Part shown: positions 44,998 through 54,387 of the stretch, piece by piece
Position numbering within the stretch: position 1 is the first letter of the stretch
How the letters are laid out: the number at the start of each line of letters is the position of its first letter
Source: Roseovarius sp.
GTDB taxonomy: Bacteria > Pseudomonadota > Alphaproteobacteria > Rhodobacterales > Rhodobacteraceae
Assembly (NCBI RefSeq): GCF_030373445.1
Contig: NZ_JAUCYU010000005.1
Span: 1-64,000, forward strand
Direction: 5' to 3'
DNA length: 64,000 nt
Translations under genes and position numbers: made by a program
The notes under the pieces: model-generated
Databases searched by the model: none
The model's input: only the letters and a program-made list of their open reading frames with translations
What the model was told of the DNA's origin: nothing

Positions 44998-46260
44998 TTA
45001 CAAAGCCCGCCACCCGATATCGCGCCGGAACACGCCTTCGGGCCAGTCGATCTTCTCGATCATCCCGTAAGCACGGTCGGCCGCCTCGCGCAGGGTGGCT
45101 CCCCGCGCCGTGACGTTCAGCACCCGGCCGCCGGTGGCGATGACCTGGCCGTCCTTCCGCCCCGTTCCGGCGTGAAAGACCATGTGGAAGCTGTCTTCAG
45201 GAACGTCCTCCAGCCCCTTGATGACGCTGCCTTTTTCGTAGGCGCCCGGGTAGCCGTCGGCGGCCATGACCACGGTCATGGCGTGATCCTCGGCCCAGTT
45301 GACGCGGGCCTCGACGAGGCGGTTTTCGGCGGCGGCGTGGAGCAGGTCGAGCACCTGTGCGCCGAGGCGCATCATCAGGACCTGGCATTCCGGGTCGCCG
45401 AAGCGGACATTGTATTCGACGAGGCGCGGCTCGCCGTTCTTGATCATCAGCCCGGCATAGAGGACGCCCTGGTAGGGCGTGCCGCGTTTGGCCATCTCGC
45501 GCAGGGTGGGTTTTATGATCTCGTTCAAGGCCTTGTCAGCGATAGCTGATGTCAGGACCGGCGCCGGGGAGTAGGCGCCCATGCCGCCGGTGTTGGGGCC
45601 GGTGTCGCCTTCGCCGATGCGCTTGTGGTCCTGCGCGGTGCCGATGGGCAGCGCCTCTTCCCCGTCGCAGAGGATGAAGAACGAGGCCTCTTCGCCCTCC
45701 ATGAACTCCTCGATCACCACCTCGGCGCCGGCCCCGCCGAAGGCGCCGCCGAACATGTCGTCGATGGCGGCGTGGGCCTCCTCGACGGTTTCAGCGACGA
45801 TCACGCCTTTGCCGGCGGCCAGCCCGTCGGCCTTGACCACGATTGGAGCGCCCTGGGCTGTCACGTAGTCCTTGGCGGCGGCGGCGTCGGTGAAATGGCC
45901 ATAGGCGGCCGTGGGGGCCTGTGCGGCGTCGCAGATTTCCTTGGTGAAGCTCTTCGAGGCCTCGAGCCGGGCCGCGGCCTCGGACGGGCCGAAGACCAGC
46001 AGGCCCGCGTCGCGCAGGCGGTCGCCGACGCCCGCGGCGAGCGGTGCCTCGGGGCCGATGATGACGAATTCGATGGCGTTGCCGTCGCAGAAATTCACCA
46101 CCGCGGCGCCGTCCTCGATGTCGAGCGTGGCGCATTCGGCGATCTCGGCGATGCCGGCATTGCCCGGTGCGACGATCAGCTTGTCGCATTTCGGGTTCTG
46201 CATGACCGCCCAGGCCAGCGCGTGTTCGCGCCCGCCGCCGCCGAGGATGAGAATGTTCAT
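44998..46260 (-). CDS. purD: Phosphoribosylamine-glycine ligase
   Basis: A 420-residue ATP-grasp enzyme that makes glycinamide ribonucleotide in purine synthesis. The N-terminus MNILILGGGGREHALAW, the IGPEAPLAAGVGD segment, the ATP-binding VVKADGLAAGKGV, the DHKRIGEGDTGPNTGGMGAYSP signature and VRFGDPECQV are all intact. The start at 46260 has a GGAGG site; the longer frame does not. Full length for the family. Confidence 0.97.
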   Translation of the reverse strand: MNILILGGGGREHALAWAVMQNPKCDKLIVAPGNAGIAEIAECATLDIEDGAAVVNFCDGNAIEFVIIGPEAPLAAGVGDRLRDAGLLVFGPSEAAARLEASKSFTKEICDAAQAPTAAYGHFTDAAAAKDYVTAQGAPIVVKADGLAAGKGVIVAETVEEAHAAIDDMFGGAFGGAGAEVVIEEFMEGEEASFFILCDGEEALPIGTAQDHKRIGEGDTGPNTGGMGAYSPAPVLTSAIADKALNEIIKPTLREMAKRGTPYQGVLYAGLMIKNGEPRLVEYNVRFGDPECQVLMMRLGAQVLDLLHAAAENRLVEARVNWAEDHAMTVVMAADGYPGAYEKGSVIKGLEDVPEDSFHMVFHAGTGRKDGQVIATGGRVLNVTARGATLREAADRAYGMIEKIDWPEGVFRRDIGWRAL

Positions 46261-46402
46261 GGCGCACGCCTCCTTGCCCGGTTCCGGCCTCTCGATAGCG
46301 GCAGCGGCGGAAGGTGGCAAGCGGTGGAAACGACCGGGAACAGGGAGGCGTTCGGGCACGTTGGGATCACAAGAAATCCACTCCAACCAAAGGACACGCA
46401 AC

Positions 46403-46963
46403 ATGGCACGTCTCGACAACAAGAAAGTCGCCATCCTGGCCACGCATGGCTTTGAACAATCGGAACTGGAACACCCGCTGAACGCCCTGCGCGAAGCCGG
46501 GGCCGAGGTGCACGTGATCTCGCCCGAGAGCGGCGAGATCAAAGGCTGGAAAGGCAGCGACTGGGGCACGCCCGTCAAGGTCGACGAGCTGCTCGACGAT
46601 GCGCAGCCCGATCACTATGACGGGCTGGTGCTGCCGGGCGGGCAGATCAACCCGGACCTCTTGCGCGCGAACCCGACCGCTGTCGAGTTCGTCAAGGCGT
46701 TCTGGGCCGCCGGCAAGCCCATCGGCGCGATCTGTCACGGGCCCTGGCTGCTGGTCGAAGCGGGTGTGCTGAAAGGCAACAAGGTGACCTCGTACCACTC
46801 GATCAAGACCGACGTGATCAACGCCGGCGGCGATTGGGAAGACAGCGAATGCGTCTGCGAGAACGGCCTTGTCACCAGTCGCAACCCCGACGACCTGCCG
46901 GCCTTCAGCGCCAAGATGATCGAAGAGATCGCCGAGGGCCGCCACGACAAGCGCGCCGCGTAA
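46403..46963 (+). CDS. DJ-1/PfpI family protein
   Basis: A 186-residue protein with the DJ-1/PfpI fold. Cys111-His112 in AICHGPWLL forms the nucleophile elbow, the acidic partner may be Glu in HGFEQSE, and GLVLPGGQINPDLLR is typical of the YhbO/PfpI subgroup, which repairs glycated molecules or cleaves peptides. AAAGGA precedes the ATG. It is divergent from purD and lies before xseA. Confidence 0.92.
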   Translation: MARLDNKKVAILATHGFEQSELEHPLNALREAGAEVHVISPESGEIKGWKGSDWGTPVKVDELLDDAQPDHYDGLVLPGGQINPDLLRANPTAVEFVKAFWAAGKPIGAICHGPWLLVEAGVLKGNKVTSYHSIKTDVINAGGDWEDSECVCENGLVTSRNPDDLPAFSAKMIEEIAEGRHDKRAA

Positions 46964-47008
46964 GCGCGGGCGCTTTCCATCGCGGATCAGATCGGGCATG
47001 AATGGGTC

Positions 47009-48499
47009 ATGTCCGATCTGATCGATGACCCGGCCCCGGGTGAGAATGCCCCCGAATTTTCCGTCTCCGAGCTGTCCGGCGCGGTCAAGCGCGTGGTGGA
47101 GGGGGAGTTCGGATTCGTCCGTGTCAGGGGCGAGGTGGGCCGCGTATCGCGGCCACGGTCGGGGCATATCTACCTTGACCTGAAGGACGACCGGGCCGTT
47201 CTGGCCGGGGTGATCTGGAAAGGAGTGTCCCAGCGTCTGGCGGTGCAGCCGGAGGAGGGGATGGAGGTTGTCGCCACCGGGCGACTGACCACGTTTCCGG
47301 GGCAGTCGCGTTACCAGATCGTCATCGACGACGTGAAGCCCGCCGGGGTGGGCGCGCTGATGGCGCTTTTGGAGAAGCGCAAGAAGGCGCTGGCGGCGGA
47401 GGGGCTGTTCGACGAGGCCCGCAAGAAGAGGCGGCCGTATCTTCCTGAAATCATTGGGGTTGTTACGTCGCCCTCTGGGGCGGTGATCCGCGATATCCTG
47501 CATCGTCTGCGCGATCGGTTTCCGCGCAAGGTGCTGATCTGGCCGGTGGCGGTTCAGGGTGAGCGCTGTGCGCCGGAGGTGGCGAGGGCCATCGAGGGGT
47601 TCAACCGGCTGACGCCCGGGGGCGCGTTGCCGCGGCCCGATCTGCTGATCGTGGCACGGGGCGGTGGCTCGGTCGAGGATCTGTGGGGCTTCAACGAGGA
47701 GATCGTGGTGCGGGCGGCGGCGGCGTCCCAGATCCCGCTGATTTCCGCCGTGGGGCATGAGACGGATACGACGCTGATCGATTTCGCGTCGGACGTGCGG
47801 GCGCCGACGCCGTCGGCGGCGGCGGAGCTGGCGGTGCCGGTGCGGCTGGATCTGCTGGCGTGGTTCGACAACCAGGAGGCGCGGCTGACCCATGCGCTGA
47901 CCAAGGGGATCAGCGACAGGGGGCAGCGGTTGCGCGACCTGGCACGGGCGTTGCCGCGGGTCGAGACGTTGCTGGATGGGCCCCGGCAGAGGCTGGATGG
48001 CTGGGCCGAGCGGTTGCCGAATGCGCTGACCCGGTCGGTGCAGCTCAGGCGGGTGCAGCTTTTCGAGTGCTCCGGCGCGTTGCGGCCCGGCCTGCTGCGG
48101 CGGGCGTGGGAGAGTGACCGGCGGCGGCTGGAGACGGCGGTGGGCCGGCTGAGCACGGGGGCGATCGAGCGGGATATCGAACGAAAATCGCGGGATCTGA
48201 CGGCGCTGTCGCGGCGGCTGTCGGATGCCGGAACGCGCCAGGTGCAGCGCTGGCGCGAGCGGATCGACGGGCTGGAGCGGCTGCGCGAGACGGTGGGCTA
48301 CGAGGCGACGCTCAGGCGCGGCTATGCCGTGGTGCGGGGCGATGGCGGCGTGGTGACGACCAAGGCGGCGGCGGAGCGGGTCGGGACGCTGGAGATCGAG
48401 TTCGCCGATGGGCGACTGCCTGTGGTTTCCGGCGGTGGCGGGGCCCTGAAGCGGACGAAACCGAAGCCGGATGCGCCGGACCAGGGGTCGTTGTTTTGA
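47009..48499 (+). CDS. xseA: Exodeoxyribonuclease VII large subunit
   Basis: A 496-residue subunit that with XseB degrades single-stranded DNA. The N-terminal OB fold (FGFVRVRGEVGRVSRPRSGHIYLDLKDDRA) is followed by the catalytic ARGGGSVEDLWGFNEE and SAVGHETDTTLIDF motifs and a long helical region with many Arg. Complete in length. xseB is not next to it, as is common in this class. Confidence 0.96.
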   Translation: MSDLIDDPAPGENAPEFSVSELSGAVKRVVEGEFGFVRVRGEVGRVSRPRSGHIYLDLKDDRAVLAGVIWKGVSQRLAVQPEEGMEVVATGRLTTFPGQSRYQIVIDDVKPAGVGALMALLEKRKKALAAEGLFDEARKKRRPYLPEIIGVVTSPSGAVIRDILHRLRDRFPRKVLIWPVAVQGERCAPEVARAIEGFNRLTPGGALPRPDLLIVARGGGSVEDLWGFNEEIVVRAAAASQIPLISAVGHETDTTLIDFASDVRAPTPSAAAELAVPVRLDLLAWFDNQEARLTHALTKGISDRGQRLRDLARALPRVETLLDGPRQRLDGWAERLPNALTRSVQLRRVQLFECSGALRPGLLRRAWESDRRRLETAVGRLSTGAIERDIERKSRDLTALSRRLSDAGTRQVQRWRERIDGLERLRETVGYEATLRRGYAVVRGDGGVVTTKAAAERVGTLEIEFADGRLPVVSGGGGALKRTKPKPDAPDQGSLF

Positions 48500-48592
48500 G
48501 TCTTACGGCACGATCCGGAAATGTCAGGAATTGGAAATCATCCTGGTGATTTCAGCGATCAATTCGCCCATCCGCATCGCGAAAGGACAAGC

Positions 48593-48988
48593 CTAGACGC
48601 CGACGTCGGGCCCCATGCACATGAGCGGTTCATCCGTCTGGCGCACTTCGTAAAGCTCGGTCTGAGCCGGGTCGTTCTCGAACTGGGCGATCAGCCCGCC
48701 GGAGCGGCGCGTGAAGCTCCAGCATTGCGGATCGGGCTGGTTGTCGTAGACGAAGCAGATCAGCCCGTCGTCCTCGTACCAGACGCCTTCCTGGCACTTG
48801 CCGTCGAGAAAGGTCCAGCGGACGCGGCGGTTGGCGAGGTATTCCTCGGCCCCGTAGGGTTCGCCGCGCGAGCCGTAATAGAAGGTCTTGCCCTTGGTGT
48901 AGGCTTCGAACTCTCCGGCATCCATGACGTCCGCCGAGGCGGGCAGGGGCAGGGTCAGCAGGCAGAGGGACAGAAAGATTTTGCGCAT
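48593..48988 (-). CDS. Secreted protein of unknown function
   Basis: A 131-residue protein with a clear signal peptide (MRKIFLSLCLLTLPLPASA). The mature part has GEFEAYTKGKTFYYGSRGEPYGAEEYLANRRVRW and four Cys-containing blocks (DGKCQEGVW, LICFVY, PQCWSF, PLMCMG), likely two disulfides. It looks like a known but unnamed periplasmic family of Rhodobacteraceae. It lies alone in the minus orientation between xseA and the AlkB-like gene. Confidence 0.8.
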   Translation of the reverse strand: MRKIFLSLCLLTLPLPASADVMDAGEFEAYTKGKTFYYGSRGEPYGAEEYLANRRVRWTFLDGKCQEGVWYEDDGLICFVYDNQPDPQCWSFTRRSGGLIAQFENDPAQTELYEVRQTDEPLMCMGPDVGV

Positions 48989-49020
48989 GGGGCGAGTTTG
49001 GCAGATGCGATGGCGGGGCG

Positions 49021-50085
49021 CTAGACGATTCCGACGGCGTCGGTGCGGGTTTCGGGCGACGTGGCGTCAACCGGCTGCCAGCGGTCGCAGCGCGGGTTCA
49101 TCATGCGGAACCAGAGCGGCGGGACCATGGCGATGGCGGCCATCACCGGCAGCGAGCGGGGCAGGCAGGGCATGGCCGAAGGGTCGAGCTGCAGTGCCGG
49201 GTAGGGGCGCGAGGGGGTGACGTGATGGTCGGAATGGCGCGGCGCGTTGACGGTGAGGGCGGATGAGAAGATATGCGGTGCGTTCCAGGAGTGCCGGGGG
49301 CCGACTGGTTCGGGCTTGCCATTGGGGAGCGTGCGGCGGCAGAGGCCGTAGTGCTGGACGTAATCGGACATAAGGATTTGCAATTGCGCGTAAATCGCCA
49401 TGGCGAGGAGCGCGGCGAGCCCGGTGGGCCCGGCGATGAGGAGGGCCGCCGCCATGGTGGCGAGGGCGCCGCCCACGTAGGTGATATAGGGGTGCAGGCC
49501 GGGGTTCGAGGCGTTCCGGCGGCGGCGGTTCTCGGCGCGGAGGCCGGCGAGGAAGGATTGCCGGCCGACGCGGAGGGCGAAGCGGTAGAAATTCTCGCCC
49601 CGCGGCGCGCTGTTGGGGTCGGCGGCGCTGGCGACGTGGACATGGTGGACGAGGAGATGCGCGCTGGCGTGGTGGCCGACGAGGAGGGTGGTGTACATCC
49701 AGCGACCGAGATGGCGGAGCATGCGGTTCGGCTTGTGGATGAGCTCGTGCGCCACGGGGTGGGAGATCTGGCCGAAAACGAGGCCGCAGGCAAAGGCGGT
49801 CAGCACCCGTTCGGCCGGGGCGAGCCCGCTGGGGCCGCCGGCGGCCCATGTGCCCAGACCCAGCAGCACGAAATGGCCGAGGCCCAGCAAGGCAAGGAGG
49901 GGCGTGGCGGCGGGAAACTCGGCCTCGGGGTCGGTGTTGCGGATGACGCGGGGAATGAGCCTGTCCATCAGGAAGACGAAACCGGTGAGGTAGAAGGCAG
50001 CAAGCCACGGCCAGGCGCCGCCGAACAGGGCGGCGAGGCCCGCGAGGACGCAGGCAGACACCGTGACGCCGGCGAAGAGAAGCAT
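49021..50085 (-). CDS. AlkB-like membrane fatty-acid/alkane hydroxylase
   Basis: A 354-residue di-iron membrane enzyme with about six membrane segments. The His boxes are HELIH (113-117), HLLVHHVH (143-150) and RHSDHH near the C-terminus, with the NYIEHYG-like SDYVQHYG segment between. These match alkane 1-monooxygenase and relatives. AAAGGA precedes the ATG at 50085; the much longer frame upstream is not coding. A rubredoxin gene is not adjacent, but a ferredoxin lies 6 kb away. Substrate length cannot be told. Confidence 0.9.
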   Translation of the reverse strand: MLLFAGVTVSACVLAGLAALFGGAWPWLAAFYLTGFVFLMDRLIPRVIRNTDPEAEFPAATPLLALLGLGHFVLLGLGTWAAGGPSGLAPAERVLTAFACGLVFGQISHPVAHELIHKPNRMLRHLGRWMYTTLLVGHHASAHLLVHHVHVASAADPNSAPRGENFYRFALRVGRQSFLAGLRAENRRRRNASNPGLHPYITYVGGALATMAAALLIAGPTGLAALLAMAIYAQLQILMSDYVQHYGLCRRTLPNGKPEPVGPRHSWNAPHIFSSALTVNAPRHSDHHVTPSRPYPALQLDPSAMPCLPRSLPVMAAIAMVPPLWFRMMNPRCDRWQPVDATSPETRTDAVGIV

Positions 50086-50249
50086 CGTCAGCCGTCCTTT
50101 CGCCCCGAAAGACCAGATACCGAGGATGTCTACTACACCCGCAGTAAAGGAAACCACAACGCTTCCGGGCGCTTGTTTGTCGTTTTTGGCCTCGCGTTGT
50201 TGTCGAGCCACCGGTAGAACCCGGGCAACCACGTCAGAGGAGGTGTCGG

Positions 50250-51935
50250 ATGGCACTGGATGAGCGCAAGGGTGTCTGGAAATCGGGGCGCGGCAAGGGC
50301 CGGCGCACGCCGAAGGGCCGTCAGCTCGAGGACCAGGCGTGGGAGGACGTGCGCGCGCTTCTGGGCGACGGGCCGCGGCGGACCGATCTGCTGATCGAGT
50401 ACCTGCACCTGATCCAGGATGCGTTCGGCCACCTGTCGGCGGGGCACCTTCGGGCGCTGGCCGAGGAGCTGCGGATCGCGCAGGCCGAAGTCTATGAAGT
50501 TGCGACGTTTTACGCGCATTTCGACGTGGTGAAGGAAGGCGAGACGCCGCCGCCGGCGCTGACCATCCGGGTGTGCGATTCGCTGAGTTGCGAACTGGCC
50601 GGGGCGCAGGAGCTGAAGGCTGCGCTTGAGGCCGGGCTGGATGCGTTGGAGGTGCGGGTTCTGCGGGCGCCCTGCATGGGGCGCTGCGATACCGCGCCGG
50701 TGCTGGAGCTGGGGCACAACCATATCGACCATGCGACGCCGGAGAAGGTGAAAGCGGCGATAGCGGCGGATGACACGCACACGCATTTGCCGGAATATCA
50801 GACACTTGCGGCCTATCGTGAAGGTGGCGGGTATGCCACGCTGGCGGAGGTGCGCAAGAGCGGGATATTCGAGGATATCCAGCAGACGCTGCTTGATTCC
50901 GGGATACGGGGCCTTGGCGGCGCCGGGTTCCCGTCGGGCCGGAAATGGGGCTTCGTGCGGGCCGAGAAGGGGCCGCGCTACCTGGCCGTGAACGGCGACG
51001 AGGGCGAGCCGGGGACGTTCAAGGACCGCTTTTACCTTGAACGGGAACCACATGTTTTCCTTGAAGGAATGCTGATTGCCGGCTGGGCCGTGGAGGCCGA
51101 GACCTGCTTCATCTACATGCGCGACGAATACCCCGCCGTGCTGGAGATCCTGCGGCGCGAGATCGCGGCGCTGGAAGAGGCGGGGATCGTGGAGAAGGGC
51201 TATATCGACCTGCGCCGGGGCGCGGGGGCTTATATCTGCGGCGAAGAGAGCGCGATGATCGAATCGATCGAGGGCAAGCGGGGGCTGCCGCGGCATCGCC
51301 CGCCCTTCGTGGCGCAGGTGGGGATCTTCGACCGGCCGACCCTGGTGAACAATGTCGAGACGCTTTACTGGGTCACCAAGGTGCTGCGCGAGGGCAAGGA
51401 TGTTCTGGCGGGGACCGAGAAGAACGGGCGGAAGGGGCTGCGCTCCTACTCCGTTTCTGGCCGGGTGAAGAAGCCGGGCGTGCACCTGCTGCCGGCGGGG
51501 TCGACCATTTCGGACGTGATCGAGGCCGCGGGCGGGATGCTCGACGGGCATAGGTTCAAGGCGTATCAGCCGGGCGGGCCGTCATCGGGGCTGTTGCCCG
51601 CGTCGATGGCGGATGTGCCGCTCGATTTCGACATGCTGCAGGAGCATGGCACGTTCATCGGCTCGGCGGCGGTGGTGGTTCTGTCGGACAAGGACAGCGC
51701 CAAGGAGGCCGCGCTGAACATGCTGCGGTTCTTCGAGGATGAAAGCTGTGGCCAGTGCACGCCGTGCCGGGTGGGCTGTGAAAAGGCGGTCAAGCTGATG
51801 GAGGCGGACCGCTGGGATCAGCCGCTGCTGGAAGAGCTTTGCCAGGCGATGGGCGATGCGTCGATCTGTGGCCTGGGGCAGGCCGCGCCGAACCCTATTC
51901 GCCTGACGATGAAGCATTTCCCGGATGAGGTCTGA
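50250..51935 (+). CDS. NuoE-NuoF fusion, NAD-linked formate dehydrogenase beta-type subunit
   Basis: A 561-residue fusion. Residues about 30-170 are NuoE-like with 2Fe-2S ligands C109, C114, C142 and C146. Residues about 195-560 are NuoF-like: GIRGLGGAGFPSGRKW, the FMN/NADH loop VNGDEGEPGTFKDR, GAYICGEESAM, and the 4Fe-4S site SCGQCTPCRVGC. This matches FdsB-type subunits of soluble formate dehydrogenases, and is less like the NuoF of complex I because NuoE is fused. The usual alpha-subunit gene does not follow; the next gene points the other way. A strong AGGAGG precedes the ATG. Confidence 0.88.
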   Translation: MALDERKGVWKSGRGKGRRTPKGRQLEDQAWEDVRALLGDGPRRTDLLIEYLHLIQDAFGHLSAGHLRALAEELRIAQAEVYEVATFYAHFDVVKEGETPPPALTIRVCDSLSCELAGAQELKAALEAGLDALEVRVLRAPCMGRCDTAPVLELGHNHIDHATPEKVKAAIAADDTHTHLPEYQTLAAYREGGGYATLAEVRKSGIFEDIQQTLLDSGIRGLGGAGFPSGRKWGFVRAEKGPRYLAVNGDEGEPGTFKDRFYLEREPHVFLEGMLIAGWAVEAETCFIYMRDEYPAVLEILRREIAALEEAGIVEKGYIDLRRGAGAYICGEESAMIESIEGKRGLPRHRPPFVAQVGIFDRPTLVNNVETLYWVTKVLREGKDVLAGTEKNGRKGLRSYSVSGRVKKPGVHLLPAGSTISDVIEAAGGMLDGHRFKAYQPGGPSSGLLPASMADVPLDFDMLQEHGTFIGSAAVVVLSDKDSAKEAALNMLRFFEDESCGQCTPCRVGCEKAVKLMEADRWDQPLLEELCQAMGDASICGLGQAAPNPIRLTMKHFPDEV

Positions 51936-51947
51936 GGGGTAAGCCCC

Positions 51948-52190
51948 TCAGATCGCTTTGAAAAGCCGCTGGAAGAGCCGGCCGCCGACGCGCGGCATGC
52001 CGACCATGTAGATTATCACCAGCGCGAAGAGGATGATCGCGGGCAGGCCGTTCAGTTCGAACCCGCCTTCGGTGGTGTCGCCGGTGACGGTGGCGATGAT
52101 GAAGCCGAATATTAAGAAACTGAAAAACAGATCGAGAATAAAGGCGACGACGACGCGCCATGTTGCAGGTCTGGTTGTGGCTTCCGACAT
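51948..52190 (-). CDS. Small RDD-like membrane protein
   Basis: An 80-residue protein with two hydrophobic segments, VVVAFILDLFFSFLIFGFIIA and LPAIILFALVIIYMVGM, after a short Thr/Arg start RPATWRVV; the R...D layout resembles the RDD family, but the domain is short. It ends GRLFQRLFKAI. It is convergent with the dehydrogenase gene (12 bases between the stops). I know similar 80-residue proteins from other roseobacters, without function. Confidence 0.7.
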   Translation of the reverse strand: MSEATTRPATWRVVVAFILDLFFSFLIFGFIIATVTGDTTEGGFELNGLPAIILFALVIIYMVGMPRVGGRLFQRLFKAI

Positions 52191-52287
52191 TTTTGTCCCT
52201 CCGCAAGCCTTGGAATGTCGGGACTTTAGCGGGAGTTTCGCGTCAGAAGAAGCAAATGATTAGCGGGCGAATGGTAAATAACCGGTA

Positions 52288-52908
52288 ATGGGTACGTTCC
52301 TTGCCATCAGTTGCGTCGTGTCGGTGGCCTATGGGCTGTGGTTTTGTCACAGGCCGGTGACGGCGTGGCGGAGCATGGTGAAAACCGTGCCGGTGGCGAT
52401 GCTCGCGGTCTGGGCGGCGCTGACGGGCGGGCCGGTGTGGCTGGTGGCGGCGCTGGGGCTGTCGGCGGTCGGGGATTACGCGCTGTCGCGAGAGGGCGAA
52501 CCGGCGTTCCTTGCGGGGCTATGTGCCTTTGCGCTGGCGCATGTGGCGTATATCGGGCTGCTGTTCGGGCTGGTGGACGGGATGCCGCCCGCGGTGCCGC
52601 TGATGGCATTGCTGGCGCTGGCGGGGTCCACGGAGCTTTGGCTGGCGCCGCATACGGGCGAGATGCGCTGGCCAGTCAGGGGTTATGTTGTCCTGATCAC
52701 GGTGATGGCGGGCTGTGCGCTGGCCTTGCCGGGGGCGTTGTGGCTGGCGGCGCTGGGGGCGGGGGCGTTCGTGCTGTCGGATACGGTGCTGGCGGTGCAG
52801 TTGTTCCGGCGGGACGTGGCGGCGCGGGTCGACAGGGTGCTGTCGGTGGCGCTTTGGGCGCTTTATTATGGCGCGCAGGTGATGATGGCGGTGGCGCTGG
52901 CGGGCTGA
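52288..52908 (+). CDS. YhhN/lysoplasmalogenase-like membrane protein
   Basis: A 206-residue protein with about eight membrane helices. SMVKTVPVAMLAVWAAL, ALGLSAVGDYALSREG, FALAHVAYIGLLFG and FVLSDTVLAVQLFRR fit the YhhN/TMEM86 family, whose animal members cleave lysoplasmalogen. Bacterial function is uncertain. The Asp residues in GDYAL and SDTVL correspond to the conserved acidic pair. It is followed by ftsY 58 bases later. Confidence 0.85.
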   Translation: MGTFLAISCVVSVAYGLWFCHRPVTAWRSMVKTVPVAMLAVWAALTGGPVWLVAALGLSAVGDYALSREGEPAFLAGLCAFALAHVAYIGLLFGLVDGMPPAVPLMALLALAGSTELWLAPHTGEMRWPVRGYVVLITVMAGCALALPGALWLAALGAGAFVLSDTVLAVQLFRRDVAARVDRVLSVALWALYYGAQVMMAVALAG

Positions 52909-52966
52909 GGCTTCCAAATCCCCGGCAATGGGATTAGGTGAAAAGGGCAGGCAACCCGGAGGGCCC

Positions 52967-54382
52967 ATGGCGTTTTTCTCAAAGCTTAAGGAACGCTTGT
53001 TCAAATCTTCCTCGAAGCTGGAGGAGGGGCTGGACGCGATCGTCGAGGACGGGGGCGAGGAGGAGGCCGCGGCGCCCGAGCCATCCGAGCCATCCGAGCC
53101 GCGCGAGCGGCCCGATGCGCCGCCCGAGGACCCGCAGCCCGATTTGCCGGAGCCGTCCGAGGCGCCGCCGGAGGCACCGGAGCCCGACCTGCCGCAACCG
53201 CAGGAGGCCCCGCCGGAAGCGCCGCAGCCGGACCAGCCGCCGGTGCCGGATGCGCCAAGGGAAGACCCGCAGCCCGACCTGCCGCCCGCGCCCGGATCGC
53301 CCCCTGAGACACCGGAGCCGGACCTGCCGGAGCCCGCGGAGCCGCCGCAGGAAGTGCCGACACGCGACGTGCCGCCGGCGCGGGACGTGGCGCCCGAGGC
53401 GATGCCGGCGCCCCTGTCCGAGGCGATGCCGGCGCCGATCCCCGAGCCCCTTCCGGGCCCGCAGGGGGAACTGGCGCCGGAGGCCGCGCCGCGGCCGGGA
53501 TTGCTGGGGAGACTGTTCGGCCGGGGCGAGGCGAAGACGGTGGTGCGCCGGGCGCTGGATGACGACATGCTGGAGCAGCTCGAGGAGTTGCTGATCACGG
53601 CGGACATGGGCGTGGATACCGCGCTGCGGGTGACCGCGAACATGGCCGAGGGGCGGATGGGCAAGCGCGTGTCCAGCCAGGAGATCAAGGAATTGCTGGC
53701 GACCGAGATCGCCCGGATCATGGAGCCGGTGGCCAAGCCCATGCCGCTTTACCCCAACCGCCCCCAGGTGGTGCTGGTGGTGGGTGTGAACGGGTCGGGC
53801 AAGACCACGACGATCGGCAAGCTGGCGAGCCAGTTCAAGGCGGCGGGCAAGTCGGTGGTGATTGCCGCGGGCGACACGTTCCGCGCCGCGGCGGTGGAGC
53901 AGTTGCAGGTCTGGGGCGACCGGGCCGGTGTGCCGGTGCTGACGGCGCCCGAGGGCTCGGACCCCGCGAGCCTTGCGTGGGACGCGATGGACAAGGCTCA
54001 GAAGGATGGCGCCGACCTGCTGATGATCGACACGGCCGGGCGGCTGCAGAACCGGGCCGATTTGATGGAGGAGCTGGCCAAGATCGTGCGCGTGATCCGC
54101 AAGAAGGACGAGAGCGCGCCGCATAACACCCTGCTGGTGCTGGATGCGACGACGGGGCAGAACGCGCTGTCACAGGTGCAGACCTTTCAGAAGCTGGCGG
54201 ATGTGAGCGGGCTGGTGATGACCAAGCTGGACGGCACCGCCAAGGGCGGCGTGCTGGTGGCGCTGGCCGACAAGTTCGGGCTGCCGATCCATGCCATTGG
54301 CGTGGGCGAGCAGATCGACGACCTCGCGCCATTCGATCCGGAGGAGTTCGCCGCCGCGCTGACCGGGCTCGAGGCACGGTGA
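52967..54382 (+). CDS. ftsY: Signal recognition particle receptor FtsY
   Basis: A 471-residue GTPase that docks the SRP-ribosome complex at the membrane. The start MAFFSKLKERLFKSSSKL (amphipathic lipid-binding helix) follows GGAGGG at 52967. Then comes an acidic, proline-rich A domain of about 130 residues, built of repeats with the core PPE(A/D)P(E/Q)PDLP, the N domain, and the G domain with GVNGSGKTTTIGKLA, DTFRAAAVEQL, DTAGRLQN and TKLDGTAKGG. The upstream ATG at 52928 would add a non-conserved stretch. Its A domain is unusually Pro-rich. Confidence 0.96.
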   Translation: MAFFSKLKERLFKSSSKLEEGLDAIVEDGGEEEAAAPEPSEPSEPRERPDAPPEDPQPDLPEPSEAPPEAPEPDLPQPQEAPPEAPQPDQPPVPDAPREDPQPDLPPAPGSPPETPEPDLPEPAEPPQEVPTRDVPPARDVAPEAMPAPLSEAMPAPIPEPLPGPQGELAPEAAPRPGLLGRLFGRGEAKTVVRRALDDDMLEQLEELLITADMGVDTALRVTANMAEGRMGKRVSSQEIKELLATEIARIMEPVAKPMPLYPNRPQVVLVVGVNGSGKTTTIGKLASQFKAAGKSVVIAAGDTFRAAAVEQLQVWGDRAGVPVLTAPEGSDPASLAWDAMDKAQKDGADLLMIDTAGRLQNRADLMEELAKIVRVIRKKDESAPHNTLLVLDATTGQNALSQVQTFQKLADVSGLVMTKLDGTAKGGVLVALADKFGLPIHAIGVGEQIDDLAPFDPEEFAAALTGLEAR

Positions 54383-54387
54383 GCCGG

